Below are positions 10,189-18,298 of a DNA stretch of 64,000 nt, one piece after another. The position numbers and the translations under genes are program-made. The stretch's first letter is position 1, and each line of letters begins with the position of its first letter. Source of the stretch: Sinorhizobium garamanticum. GTDB taxonomy: Bacteria > Pseudomonadota > Alphaproteobacteria > Rhizobiales > Rhizobiaceae. A model generated the notes under the pieces. It did no database searches, was not told the DNA's origin, and worked only from the letters and a program-made list of their open reading frames with translations. The DNA lies in assembly GCF_029892065.1 (NCBI RefSeq), contig NZ_CP120373.1, positions 2,611,001 through 2,675,000 of the forward strand, given 5' to 3'.

Positions 10189-11778
10189 TCAGGCTTCCAG
10201 CCACACTCGGGTTGCGACATAGCCGTTCGACATGTCGTTACCGATGTCGTGGACATAGCCCTTCACCTGCTTGGTGGACGCGTTCACGAAATCGTTGAAC
10301 ATCGGCAGGATCAGGCCGCCTTCGTCCCGCACCATCATTGCCATGGTACGATACATTTCCTTGCGCTTGGCCTCGTCGAGTTCGGATCGGGCCTCGAGCA
10401 GCAGCTTGTCGAACTCCGGACGCTGGAAGCGGGTGTCGTTCCAGTCGGCATTCGAGAGGTAGGCGGTCGAATACATCTGATCCTGGGTCGGGCGGCCGCC
10501 CCAGTAGGAGGTCGAGAAGGGCTGGACATTCCAGACGTTGGTCCAGTAACCGTCGCCCGGTTCACGCTTGACCTCGATCTCGATGCCGGCTTTTTTGGCA
10601 CTCTCCTGATAGAGAACGGCAGCGTCGACGGCGCCGGGGAAGGCAACGTCGGAGGTGCGCAGCAGCACCGGCCCGCTATGCCCGGACTTCTTGTAGTGGA
10701 AGGCGGCCTTGTCCGGATCATAGGCGCGTTGCTCGATCCCTTCCGGGAAGAGGGCGTAGGTGTCATTGATCGGGAAGTCGTTGCCGACTTTGCCGTAGCC
10801 GCCGAGGATGCGCTGGACCATCGTCTCGCGATCCATCGCGTATTTCAGCGCCATGCGCAGGTCGTTGTTGTCGAACGGCGCGGTGTTGCAATGCATGATG
10901 AAGACGTAGTGGCCGCGACCGGAGGTATTGAGGATCTCGACGGTCGGTGCCCTCTTCAAGAGGTTCACCGTCTTCGGATCGACGCGGTTGATGTAATGCA
11001 CCTGACCGGAGGAAAGGGCGGCGATGCGCGCCGTCGCGTCGTTCATGGCGATCAGTTCGATCGTATCCACGAAGCCTCTATCCGTCCGCCAATCGTCGGC
11101 ATTCTTTTCGAAGGTGGCGCGCACGCCCGGTTCGAAGCTGGCCACCTTGTACGGACCGGTACCGATCATCGCGTCGGGATTGTCGAGGCCGCCATTCGGC
11201 TGGATAATGAGGTGGTAGTCCGTCAGAAGCAGCGGCAGGTCGGCATTGCCTTCCGTCAGCGTCAGGACAAGCTTGTCGCCATCCGACTTGATTTCCTTGA
11301 TCGATTTCATCACGCCGAGCGCGCCAGACTCCGACTTGTCATCGGTGTGGCGCTGCAGAGTCTTGATCACGTCATCGACGGTCAATTCCTTGCCGTCATG
11401 GAACTTGACGCCCTTACGGATCGTAAATGTCCAGGTCGCTGCATCGGCGGAAGGCTCCCAGGATTCGGCGAGGGCCGGCACCGGTGCACCGGTCGTCGGA
11501 TGGCTCTCGACGAGCATGTCGCCCCAGTTGCGGCCGACGACAAACATGAACTGCGAGAGGGCCTTTGCCGGATCCTTCGAGTCGGTCGCGGCTGCGCCTT
11601 CGAGGCCGAGCTTCAGGTGCCCGCCGCGCTTCGGCTCCTGCGCCGCGGCACTGGTTGCGAACAGCGTGCTGGCGGTCGAGGCGGCGATGCCGAAAGCGGC
11701 CGCGCGTCCGAGAAACTCACGCCGGTTCATTTTGCCCAGCATAACCTGTCGTGTCAGATAGTCCTTGTAATCGCTCAT
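10189..11778 (-). CDS. ABC transporter periplasmic binding protein, family 5, second paralogue
   Basis: 529 aa. A long N-terminus carries a twin-arginine type motif (NRREFLGRAAAFGIAAST) and an Ala-rich cleavage region before AAAQEPKRGGHLKLG. The SBP_bac_5 body closely matches the protein at 4029-5612, for example in WNDTRF, RSELDEAKRKE and MVRDEGGLILP. It heads the operon with the DppB, DppC and DppDF-type genes, so it is the cognate ligand receptor of this importer. The second copy upstream of the peptidase gene probably broadens ligand range. The ligand is unknown; family members bind oligopeptides, opines or glycosides. Confidence 0.93.
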   Translation of the reverse strand: MSDYKDYLTRQVMLGKMNRREFLGRAAAFGIAASTASTLFATSAAAQEPKRGGHLKLGLEGAAATDSKDPAKALSQFMFVVGRNWGDMLVESHPTTGAPVPALAESWEPSADAATWTFTIRKGVKFHDGKELTVDDVIKTLQRHTDDKSESGALGVMKSIKEIKSDGDKLVLTLTEGNADLPLLLTDYHLIIQPNGGLDNPDAMIGTGPYKVASFEPGVRATFEKNADDWRTDRGFVDTIELIAMNDATARIAALSSGQVHYINRVDPKTVNLLKRAPTVEILNTSGRGHYVFIMHCNTAPFDNNDLRMALKYAMDRETMVQRILGGYGKVGNDFPINDTYALFPEGIEQRAYDPDKAAFHYKKSGHSGPVLLRTSDVAFPGAVDAAVLYQESAKKAGIEIEVKREPGDGYWTNVWNVQPFSTSYWGGRPTQDQMYSTAYLSNADWNDTRFQRPEFDKLLLEARSELDEAKRKEMYRTMAMMVRDEGGLILPMFNDFVNASTKQVKGYVHDIGNDMSNGYVATRVWLEA

Positions 11779-12110
11779 TCCCCTGTTCCCTTCTTTCAGT
11801 CGGCATTCGCCGTTCGTTGTGATTGGTAGAGACTGTTGCGTATCGTCCGAAATGGCTTCGAAGCTAACATGCCCGTTATGTCGTCTGGTTTCTCCTTCCT
11901 TTTGCGATCTACGGTGGCGATACAGGTATTCCGATCCATAAGGCTAGTCGTTCGGAACAGGCTTGTAACGTCCTAATTTATAAATCTTTTCCATAAGCAT
12001 GGCTTATGGACGATCACGTAGCACCGCGTGCGCCGATGCTCGCGGCGCCCCACGTTGAATGCCGGTTCTCGCCGGCTCGAAATCACGCGGCCATTGATGG
12101 CCGTATCGTC
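11779..12110. other. Intergenic region upstream of the peptide-uptake operon
   Basis: 332 bp without a credible gene. It should hold the promoter for the binding-protein operon starting at 11778. It is locally AT-rich around 11970-11990 and contains a 9-bp-arm palindrome at 11990-12010 and a further CCATAAGGC half-site near 11936. I could not assign -35 and -10 boxes with confidence. Confidence 0.5.
11990..12010. promoter_or_regulatory. Perfect inverted repeat, candidate operator
   Basis: TCCATAAGC, a 3-bp spacer and GCTTATGGA form a perfect 9-bp-arm palindrome about 210 bp upstream of the binding-protein start. A related half-site CCATAAGGC lies about 55 bp nearer that gene. There is no T-run, so it is more like a dimeric-regulator site than a terminator. 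The regulator is unknown. Confidence 0.4.
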
Positions 12111-12902
12111 TCAGCGCCCTTTCCAGACGGGATCGCGCTTCTCGGCGAACGCGCGGGCTCCTTCGAGCTGGTCTTCGCTCGAATAGAGCATATCGACCGT
12201 CTTGAACTGCCGGCGGGTGATCTTGTTCATCGTCGTCTGGAAATCGCGGCCTTCCGCCTCGCGCACCACTTCCTTGATCGCGGCGTAGACGAGCGGCGGT
12301 CCGCTTTCGAGCAGGCGCGCAAGCTCCCAGGCGCGTTCCATCAGCCGGTTGGCCGGCAGAATCTCATTGACGAAACCCCAGCGGTTCGCCTCGTTGACGT
12401 CGAGCCAGCGGCCGGTCAACAGCATGTCCATGGCGATATGGTAGGGGATGCGCTTTGGCAATTTGATCGACGCGGCATCGGCCACCGTGCCGGAGCGGAT
12501 TTCCGGCAGCGCGAAGGTCGCATGTTCGGCAGCAAGGATGATGTCGGTCGAAAGCGCGATCTCCAGCCCGCCGCCGCAACAAATGCCGTTGACGGCGGCG
12601 ATGATCGGCTTGTTGAGGTCGCGCAGTTCCTGGATTCCGCCGAAACCGCCGACGCCATAGTCGCCGTCGACGGCGTCACCATCGGCGGCAGCCTTGAGGT
12701 CCCAGCCGGGGCAGAAAAATCTTTCGCCCGCGCCGGTGACGATCGCCACGCGCAAGGCTGGGTCGTCGCGGAACTCGCGGAAGATTTCGCCCATGATCCG
12801 GCTGGTCTTCAGATCGATGGCATTGGCCTTCGGCCGGTCGATCGTGACTTCCAGAATGCCGCCTTCGCGGCGCGTGAGGATCGGTCCGGTCATAGGCGTC
12901 AT
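12111..12902 (-). CDS. caiD: Crotonobetainyl-CoA hydratase-like enoyl-CoA hydratase
   Basis: 263 aa crotonase-fold protein. It resembles E. coli CaiD as I remember it: an N-terminal DRPKANAIDLKTS stretch, VAIVTGAGERFF, GWDLKAAADG, the oxyanion segment NGICCGGGLE and the C-terminal end AFAEKRDPVWKGR, which recalls CaiD's own C-terminus. CaiD hydrates crotonobetainyl-CoA to L-carnitinyl-CoA. Context supports the assignment: it closes a minus-strand cluster with an acyl-CoA ligase, an acyl-CoA dehydrogenase and carnitine dehydrogenase. Its start overlaps the ligase stop by 4 bp. Another short-chain enoyl-CoA hydratase role remains possible. Confidence 0.85.
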   Translation of the reverse strand: MTPMTGPILTRREGGILEVTIDRPKANAIDLKTSRIMGEIFREFRDDPALRVAIVTGAGERFFCPGWDLKAAADGDAVDGDYGVGGFGGIQELRDLNKPIIAAVNGICCGGGLEIALSTDIILAAEHATFALPEIRSGTVADAASIKLPKRIPYHIAMDMLLTGRWLDVNEANRWGFVNEILPANRLMERAWELARLLESGPPLVYAAIKEVVREAEGRDFQTTMNKITRRQFKTVDMLYSSEDQLEGARAFAEKRDPVWKGR

Positions 12903-14962
12903 TTCCTCCGGCGGATCAAGGCGTCAACGGCGATGGCTCCTTGGCCCTCCGGTAACACCATAATAGGATTGATATCGAGTTCATCGAGTTTGGAAGCGTT
13001 TGCAACGACATAGGATGCCGCTGCAGCGACAGTTCTTGCCAAAGCGGCGACGTCTCCCTTCGGTCCTCCGCGGTAGCCGTCCAGCAGCTTCCTGATCTTG
13101 AGACTGTCGATCGCCTCCAAAATCGCCTTTTCGGTAGTCGGAAGCGTCAGGATCGCGGAATCATCCAGCAATTCCACGAGGATTCCGCCCGCGCCAATGG
13201 TGAGCACCGGGCCGGCAACGGGATCGCGCATCGCCCCGATGATGAGTTCCGCTACCGGCTTGGCGATCATCTTTTCCACAAGATAACCCGAAGCGACCGC
13301 GGCCATCGCCGTCGCGGCGGCGTAGACCTCGTCGCGACTCGCGAGGTTGAGCTTGACTGCGCCAGCTTCGGTCTTGTGGGCGACGCCGAGGCCTTTGAGC
13401 ACGACGGGGAAGCCGAGGGCTTCGGCGGTATCCGCCGCTTCCTCGGCGGTGGCGGCCGTTTCGCCTCGGGGGACCTCAACGCCAGCCTCCAGGAGCTCGG
13501 CCTTCGCCTCTGCCTCGGTCAGCGTAACGGCATCGCCCGCTTCGGCCCGGACCTTGAGGAGGGGTAGCGGGGCAGGTCTTGCCCAGGCGGCGCCGATCTC
13601 GGCCGCAGTCTCCGCGGCGGCGAGCGCTTCGTCGATGCCGTTGAAGGGCACCACGCCCGCCGCCATCAGCGAAAGGGCGGTTGCTTCCGGCATGTTCTCG
13701 CCGAGGCTCGCGACGATTCCCGCGACGGCGCCGGTCGCCTTCGCGGAAGCGATGACCGCCTCGCAGGTCGTCACCCAATCTTCGGCGTCGCAGCGGTCGA
13801 GACGCGGGAAGTCGAGCACGATGAGGTTCAGTGCGTAGTCGCCCTTCATCATCGCGGTAAACGCGGCTGTCTGCTTGTCGCGGTTGCCCCAGACGAACGT
13901 GTGGTAGTCGAGCGGATTGGCGATCGTCACCATCTCGCCGAGACTTTCCTTCAGCGGCTGGCGCTGCTCCTCGCGCAATGGTCGGAAGTTGACCATACGC
14001 CGGACACCCGCATCCGCCATCAATGAGGCCTCGCCGCCAGAGCAGCTCATCGAAGAGATGTCGGCGCTCTCAAGCGGGCCATGAAGATGCAGGAGCTTCA
14101 GCGTTTCGAGGAGCTCGGGCAGCGTGTCGACCCGGCCGATGCCGAGGCGGGCAAGCAGCGCCGACGAGACGCGGTCGTTGCCGGCGAGCGAGGCGGTGTG
14201 CGAGACGGTCGCGAGCCGTGCGGCCTCCGACTTGCCGACCTTCAGCGTCACGACGGGCTTGCGCAGTTCGCGCGCCCGGGTCGCCAGCCGCTCCAGCGCC
14301 TCGATGCTGTCGAAGCCCTCGATGTGCAGGCCAACGGTGGTGACGCGCGGGTCTTCGAGCACGGCGCAGGCTATGTCGGAGAGCCCGGTCTGCGCTTGGT
14401 TGCCAGCGGTCATGACGTAGGCGAGCGGCAGCCCGCGCGTCTGCATGGAGATGTTGCAGGCGATGTTCGAGGATTGGGTCAGGATTGCGACGCCGCGCTC
14501 GACGCTCAGCATGCCGTGCTGGTCGGGCCAGAGCAGCGCGCCGTCGAGCATGTTGATGAAGCCGTAGCAATTGGGCCCAACGATCGGCATGTCGCCGGCG
14601 GCGGCAACCAGCGCCTCCTGCATATCGTTGCCATCGGCGAGCTCGCTGGCCGCTTCGCGGAAGCCCGAGGCGTAGCAGACGGCGCCGCCGGCACCACGTG
14701 CCGCAAGGTCGCGGATGATCTCGATCGTCAGTGCCCGGTTGACGCCGACGAAAGACGCGTCCGGCGCATTCGGCAGGTCCGCCACCGAGCGGTAGCAGCG
14801 TCGGCCGAGAATTTGGTCTTCGCGCGGGTGGACAGGCCAGATCTCGCCGGCAAAGCCCATCTTGTCGCATTGTTCGATGACGCGGCGCGCCTCCTTGCCG
14901 CCGAAGACGGCGATGGAGCGCGGGCGTATCAGCCGGTCGAGGGAGCGGGGAGGGGTGGTCAT
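12899..14962 (-). CDS. ADP-forming acyl-CoA ligase (acetate-CoA ligase / succinyl-CoA synthetase-like, ATP-grasp)
   Basis: 687 aa. The order is that of single-chain NDP-forming acyl-CoA synthetases. An N-terminal CoA-binding domain starts with LIRPRSIAVFGG. A ligase-CoA domain carries GPNCYGFINM and the phosphohistidine-loop region KSEAARLATVSHTASLAGND. A C-terminal ATP-grasp domain (about residue 470 onward) contains GFPVVLKGLGVAHKTEAGAV and ELDINPIMVLPEG. It would activate a carboxylate to its CoA thioester. In this cluster the expected substrate is a trimethylammonium acid such as gamma-butyrobetaine or crotonobetaine, replacing the unrelated CaiC ligase and CaiB transferase of enteric bacteria. 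The substrate is inferred from context. Confidence 0.87.
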   Translation of the reverse strand: MTTPPRSLDRLIRPRSIAVFGGKEARRVIEQCDKMGFAGEIWPVHPREDQILGRRCYRSVADLPNAPDASFVGVNRALTIEIIRDLAARGAGGAVCYASGFREAASELADGNDMQEALVAAAGDMPIVGPNCYGFINMLDGALLWPDQHGMLSVERGVAILTQSSNIACNISMQTRGLPLAYVMTAGNQAQTGLSDIACAVLEDPRVTTVGLHIEGFDSIEALERLATRARELRKPVVTLKVGKSEAARLATVSHTASLAGNDRVSSALLARLGIGRVDTLPELLETLKLLHLHGPLESADISSMSCSGGEASLMADAGVRRMVNFRPLREEQRQPLKESLGEMVTIANPLDYHTFVWGNRDKQTAAFTAMMKGDYALNLIVLDFPRLDRCDAEDWVTTCEAVIASAKATGAVAGIVASLGENMPEATALSLMAAGVVPFNGIDEALAAAETAAEIGAAWARPAPLPLLKVRAEAGDAVTLTEAEAKAELLEAGVEVPRGETAATAEEAADTAEALGFPVVLKGLGVAHKTEAGAVKLNLASRDEVYAAATAMAAVASGYLVEKMIAKPVAELIIGAMRDPVAGPVLTIGAGGILVELLDDSAILTLPTTEKAILEAIDSLKIRKLLDGYRGGPKGDVAALARTVAAAASYVVANASKLDELDINPIMVLPEGQGAIAVDALIRRRK

Positions 14963-15007
14963 GCTGCGCCCTTGTTGAATGCATCAAGGGCGCGCGAGCC
15001 GCGGAAT

Positions 15008-15234
15008 ACCCCCCTCTGCCCTGCCGGGCATCTCCCCCACAAGGGGGGAGATTGGACGGGGCGCTGTCTTTGCCAGTCAGTGACCGTCGAGGAGTGGAGT
15101 GCTCTTAACGGACGATGGATTGCGGGAATGATGCGGCGGATGGCAGAGATGGGCCGTGGATCAAGAAGCTGGGTGGTCGCGTCTTGCCAATCTCCCCCCT
15201 TGTGGGGGAGATGCCCGGCAGGGCAGAGGGGGGT
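15008..15234. repeat. Inverted pair of identical 48-bp RIME-type repeats
   Basis: The 48 bp at 15008-15055 and the reverse complement of 15187-15234 are identical by eye, separated by about 130 bp of unique sequence. Each arm itself contains the hairpin CTCCCCCACAAGGGGGGAG. The pair lies within the run of cotranscribed-looking genes, between the acyl-CoA dehydrogenase and ligase genes, and could form a very large stem-loop in the mRNA. Confidence 0.85.
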
Positions 15235-15257
15235 GACTTGCGGGAACTCGCCCATCC

Positions 15258-16418
15258 TCAAGCCCCCAGCGGCCGCAGGAGGTCGCGGCTGATGATGTGG
15301 CGCTGGATTTCCGAAGTGCCGTCCCAGATGCGTTCGACGCGCGCGTCACGCCAGAAGCGGGCGAGCGGCAGGTCGTCCATCAGCCCCATGCCGCCATAGA
15401 TCTGGATGGCCTCGTCGGTGACGCGGGCGAGCATTTCCGTGGCAAAGACCTTGGCCGAGGCGATCTCGCGGTTCGACGGGAGGCCCTGGTCGAGCCGCCA
15501 GGCGGCCGACAGCGTCAGGAGGTCGGCGGCGTCGATCTCGGTGATCATGTCGGCAAGCTTGAACGAGACGCCCTGATTGGCACCGATCGGCTTGCCGAAC
15601 TGCTTGCGCTCGGCGGCGTAGGAAAGCGCATAGTCGAAGGCGCGCCGCGCCCGTCCGACCGAGGTGGCGGCGACCGTCAGGCGGGTCGCATAGAGCCACT
15701 CATTGGCGATGTCGAAACCCTTGTGCACCTCGCCGAGGATCTGCGCAGAGGGCAGCCGGCAATCGTCGAAGGTCAGGATGCAGTTCTTGTAGCCGCGATG
15801 CGAGACGGAATTGTAGCCGTCGCGGATCTGGAAGCCCGGCGTGCCGCGATCGACCAGGAAACAGGTGATCTTCTTCTTCGGGCCGCGCGGCGTCTGCTCC
15901 TCGCCGGTGGCGATGAAGACGATGACGAAATCGGCGATGTCGGCGTGGCTGATGAAGTGCTTCGTGCCATTGACGATCCAGTCGTCACCGTCCTGTCTGG
16001 CGAAGCATTTCATGCCGCGCACGTCGGAGCCGGCGTCGGGCTCGGTCATGGCGAGTGCATCGAACTTGTCGCCTCGGACGGCCGGCAGCAGGTAACGCTC
16101 GCGCTGCTCTTCGTTGCATGCCATCAGGATACCGGAGGGGCGGCCGAAGAATACGGTCAAGCCCATCGAGCCGCGGCCAAGCTCACGCTCGACGAGCGTA
16201 AACGTCAGGTGATCGAGCCCGGCGCCGCCGACTTCTTCCGGGAAATTGCAGCCGAAGAAGCCGAGCTCCTTGCACTTGCGGGCAATTTCCTGGCCGAGCT
16301 CACGCGGCACGATGCCGGTGCGCTCGACCTCGTTTTCATGTGGATAGATCTCGGTCTCGACGAAGCTGCGAACCGTGTCGACGATCATCTGCTGTTCTTC
16401 GGTCAGTGCGAAATTCAT
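15258..16418 (-). CDS. Acyl-CoA dehydrogenase (candidate gamma-butyrobetainyl-CoA dehydrogenase, CaiA-like role)
   Basis: 386 aa, the standard acyl-CoA dehydrogenase length. It has an all-alpha N-terminal domain, a beta domain with AMTEPDAGSD (FAD/substrate loop), and the C-terminal domain with ERKQFGKPI and QIYGGMGLMDD. The usual catalytic-base segment YEGTSEIQR reads IWDGTSEIQR, so Asp stands where most short and medium-chain enzymes have Glu. FAD-dependent oxidation of an acyl-CoA to the 2-enoyl-CoA is expected. With CaiD-like and carnitine genes alongside, oxidation of gamma-butyrobetainyl-CoA to crotonobetainyl-CoA is the likely job, inferred from context. Confidence 0.86.
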   Translation of the reverse strand: MNFALTEEQQMIVDTVRSFVETEIYPHENEVERTGIVPRELGQEIARKCKELGFFGCNFPEEVGGAGLDHLTFTLVERELGRGSMGLTVFFGRPSGILMACNEEQRERYLLPAVRGDKFDALAMTEPDAGSDVRGMKCFARQDGDDWIVNGTKHFISHADIADFVIVFIATGEEQTPRGPKKKITCFLVDRGTPGFQIRDGYNSVSHRGYKNCILTFDDCRLPSAQILGEVHKGFDIANEWLYATRLTVAATSVGRARRAFDYALSYAAERKQFGKPIGANQGVSFKLADMITEIDAADLLTLSAAWRLDQGLPSNREIASAKVFATEMLARVTDEAIQIYGGMGLMDDLPLARFWRDARVERIWDGTSEIQRHIISRDLLRPLGA

Positions 16419-16490
16419 TGTTCTCCCTCGTCAATTTTGGTCCGCCTGCTATTGGGCCGATCTCCCCATCGGCCCTTTGCTTGCTTGGCA

Positions 16491-16631
16491 CCCTAACCCT
16501 CTCCTCGCGCGCGGGGAGGGGGACGCTCTTGCTGCCCGCTCCCCGCCGCGACGGAAGAGGGGGCGCCAGTGGTTGCCGCGAGTCCCTTCTCCCCGCCTAC
16601 GGGGAGAAGGCGCCGGCAGGCGGATGAGGGG
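16491..16631. repeat. RIME1-like palindromic element
   Basis: Begins with CCCTAACCCTCTCC, contains two hairpins (around GCGCGGGGAGG and CTCCCCGCCTACGGGGAG) and ends GGCGGATGAGGGG. It separates the acyl-CoA dehydrogenase from the carnitine dehydrogenase gene on the same strand, so it may trim or attenuate that transcript. Confidence 0.8.
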
Positions 16632-16653
16632 CAATCATCCGCCATGATCAACT

Positions 16654-18144
16654 TCAGCGTTTCTGCCCCACATGCCGCCCGGCGCCTTCCGGCACCTCAA
16701 GCTTCGCATGCCCTTCCGCGATCGGCTTCAACTTCGCCAGCACTTCCGCCGGCGCCGGAACCGACTTGCCGGCCTTGGCGTCGACGTGCAGCATCATCTG
16801 CTCGGCGGTCGCGATCACCTCGCCCGATGCGGCGTCGTGGATCCTGGTGAAGAATTGAATCCGCTTCTCGTCCGAGGCGAGAAGCTGCAGCGTTGTGTAG
16901 AGCGCCTGGCCGAGCTTCGCTTCTCCGAGATGGCGGATGTGGGTTTCCACAGTGTAGTAGCTGTGGCCCGCTTCGACATAGGCGAAATCGACGCCGATCA
17001 GCCGCAGCAGCGCATCGGAGGTGTCGCCGAAGAGCTGCAGGTAGCGGTGCTCGGTCATGTGACCGTTGTAATCGACCCAGGCGGCGTTGACCTTGGTCTC
17101 GACGAGGTGCAGCGGGCCGGAGGCGTCATAGGTTTTCGCCTGATTGCAGCCCTTCACCCAAAGGCGCTTCTCGAAATCGGCGAGCAGCTTGCCGGCGCCC
17201 CAGCCTTCGCCGCCATTGCCGGCTTTGAGCGCATGCATGATGCCGACGAGGTTTTCGTCGCGGATGCGCTCGAGTTCGCGGATCGAGCGGCCGGCGGCTT
17301 GCGCGTCCGACTGCGCGCCGATCTTTTCGACGAGCGCATCGTCGAGGTCGACGACGTCGGTGAACTTCGTCCAGGGCCATTTGAGGCAAGGGCCAAACTG
17401 GGCGAGGAAGTGGCGCATGCCGGCTTCGCCGCCAGCGATCCGATAGGTCTCGAACAGGCCCATCTGCGCCCAGCGCATGCCGAAGGAATAGCGCATGACG
17501 TTGTCGAGCGTCTCGGTATCGCAGATGTCGTCCTGGATCAGCCAGAGCGCTTCGCGCCAGAGCGCCTCGAGCAGACGGTCGCCGACGAAGGCCTCGATCT
17601 CCTTGGCTATGACGACGCCCTTCATGCCGATTTCGGCAACACCTTCCTCGGCCCGCTTGATCGTTGCCGCGGAGGTCATCCTGCCGCCGACGAGCTCGAC
17701 CAGCGGTAGGAGATAGACCGGGTTATAGGGATGCGCCACGAACATGCGTTCGGGGTATTTCATGTCGGCCTGAAGGTCCGAGGGGAGGAGGCCCGAGGTT
17801 GATGAGCCGATGAGCGCGTCGGGGCGGGCGAAAGCATCGATTTCGGTGATGACGCCGCGCTTCAGCTCCAGCCGCTCGGGGACGCTTTCCTGAATCCAGT
17901 CAACGCCTTCGACTGCCTGCTCAATGCTCTTGCAGAAGGTGAGTTTGCCGCGCGGCGGCAGCGGCGCCATGGTCAGCATGCCGTAGGCCTTCTCGGCATT
18001 GGTCATGACCTCGCCGATGATGCGCTCGGCTTCCGGATGCGGATCGAAGATCTTGACGTCGATGCCGGCAAGCGCGAAACGCGCCGCCCAGGCCCCGCCG
18101 ATGACGCCGCCGCCGATGCAGGCGGCCTTGGTGATGATGCTCAT
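16654..18144 (-). CDS. L-carnitine dehydrogenase fused to a 4HBT-type thioesterase
   Basis: 496 aa. Residues about 1-320 form a 3-hydroxyacyl-CoA dehydrogenase-type NAD enzyme with the Rossmann motif GGGVIGGAWAARFALAG (from residue 11) and VAHPYNPVYLLPLVELVGG. Residues about 345-480 form a hot-dog thioesterase with AAWVDYNGHMTEHRYLQLFG and SYYTVETHIRHLGEAKLG. Pseudomonas encodes these as separate CdhA and CdhB; the fused form is known from rhizobia. The reaction is L-carnitine + NAD to 3-dehydrocarnitine, with the thioesterase likely releasing glycine betaine from betainyl-CoA. The neighbouring cleavage-enzyme gene supplies the middle step, which supports this reading. Confidence 0.9.
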   Translation of the reverse strand: MSIITKAACIGGGVIGGAWAARFALAGIDVKIFDPHPEAERIIGEVMTNAEKAYGMLTMAPLPPRGKLTFCKSIEQAVEGVDWIQESVPERLELKRGVITEIDAFARPDALIGSSTSGLLPSDLQADMKYPERMFVAHPYNPVYLLPLVELVGGRMTSAATIKRAEEGVAEIGMKGVVIAKEIEAFVGDRLLEALWREALWLIQDDICDTETLDNVMRYSFGMRWAQMGLFETYRIAGGEAGMRHFLAQFGPCLKWPWTKFTDVVDLDDALVEKIGAQSDAQAAGRSIRELERIRDENLVGIMHALKAGNGGEGWGAGKLLADFEKRLWVKGCNQAKTYDASGPLHLVETKVNAAWVDYNGHMTEHRYLQLFGDTSDALLRLIGVDFAYVEAGHSYYTVETHIRHLGEAKLGQALYTTLQLLASDEKRIQFFTRIHDAASGEVIATAEQMMLHVDAKAGKSVPAPAEVLAKLKPIAEGHAKLEVPEGAGRHVGQKR

Positions 18145-18177
18145 TCCCTCTCCTCGATTCCTTGAAATCTCAGTCTG

Positions 18178-18286
18178 CCCTCACCCTAGCCCTCTCCCCG
18201 CAGGCGGGGACAGGGGACTGGGCGCCTACGGCTGCGTCCTTCTCCCGGTCTCGACGGGGAGAAGGTGCCGGCAGGCGGATGAGGGG
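18178..18286. repeat. RIME1-like palindromic element
   Basis: Starts CCTCACCCTAGCCCTCTCCC, carries the inner hairpin of CCCCGCAGGCGGGG, and ends GCCGGCAGGCGGATGAGGGG. It lies between the carnitine dehydrogenase and dehydrocarnitine-cleavage genes of the same strand. Confidence 0.8.
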
Positions 18287-18298
18287 CCGAACTCGCTC

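Noticed and set aside
14959..15261. 100-codon minus-strand frame across the inverted repeats
   Set aside because: Its protein consists mainly of repeat-encoded sequence such as LCPAGHLPHKGGDW, which appears wherever this repeat is read in that frame.
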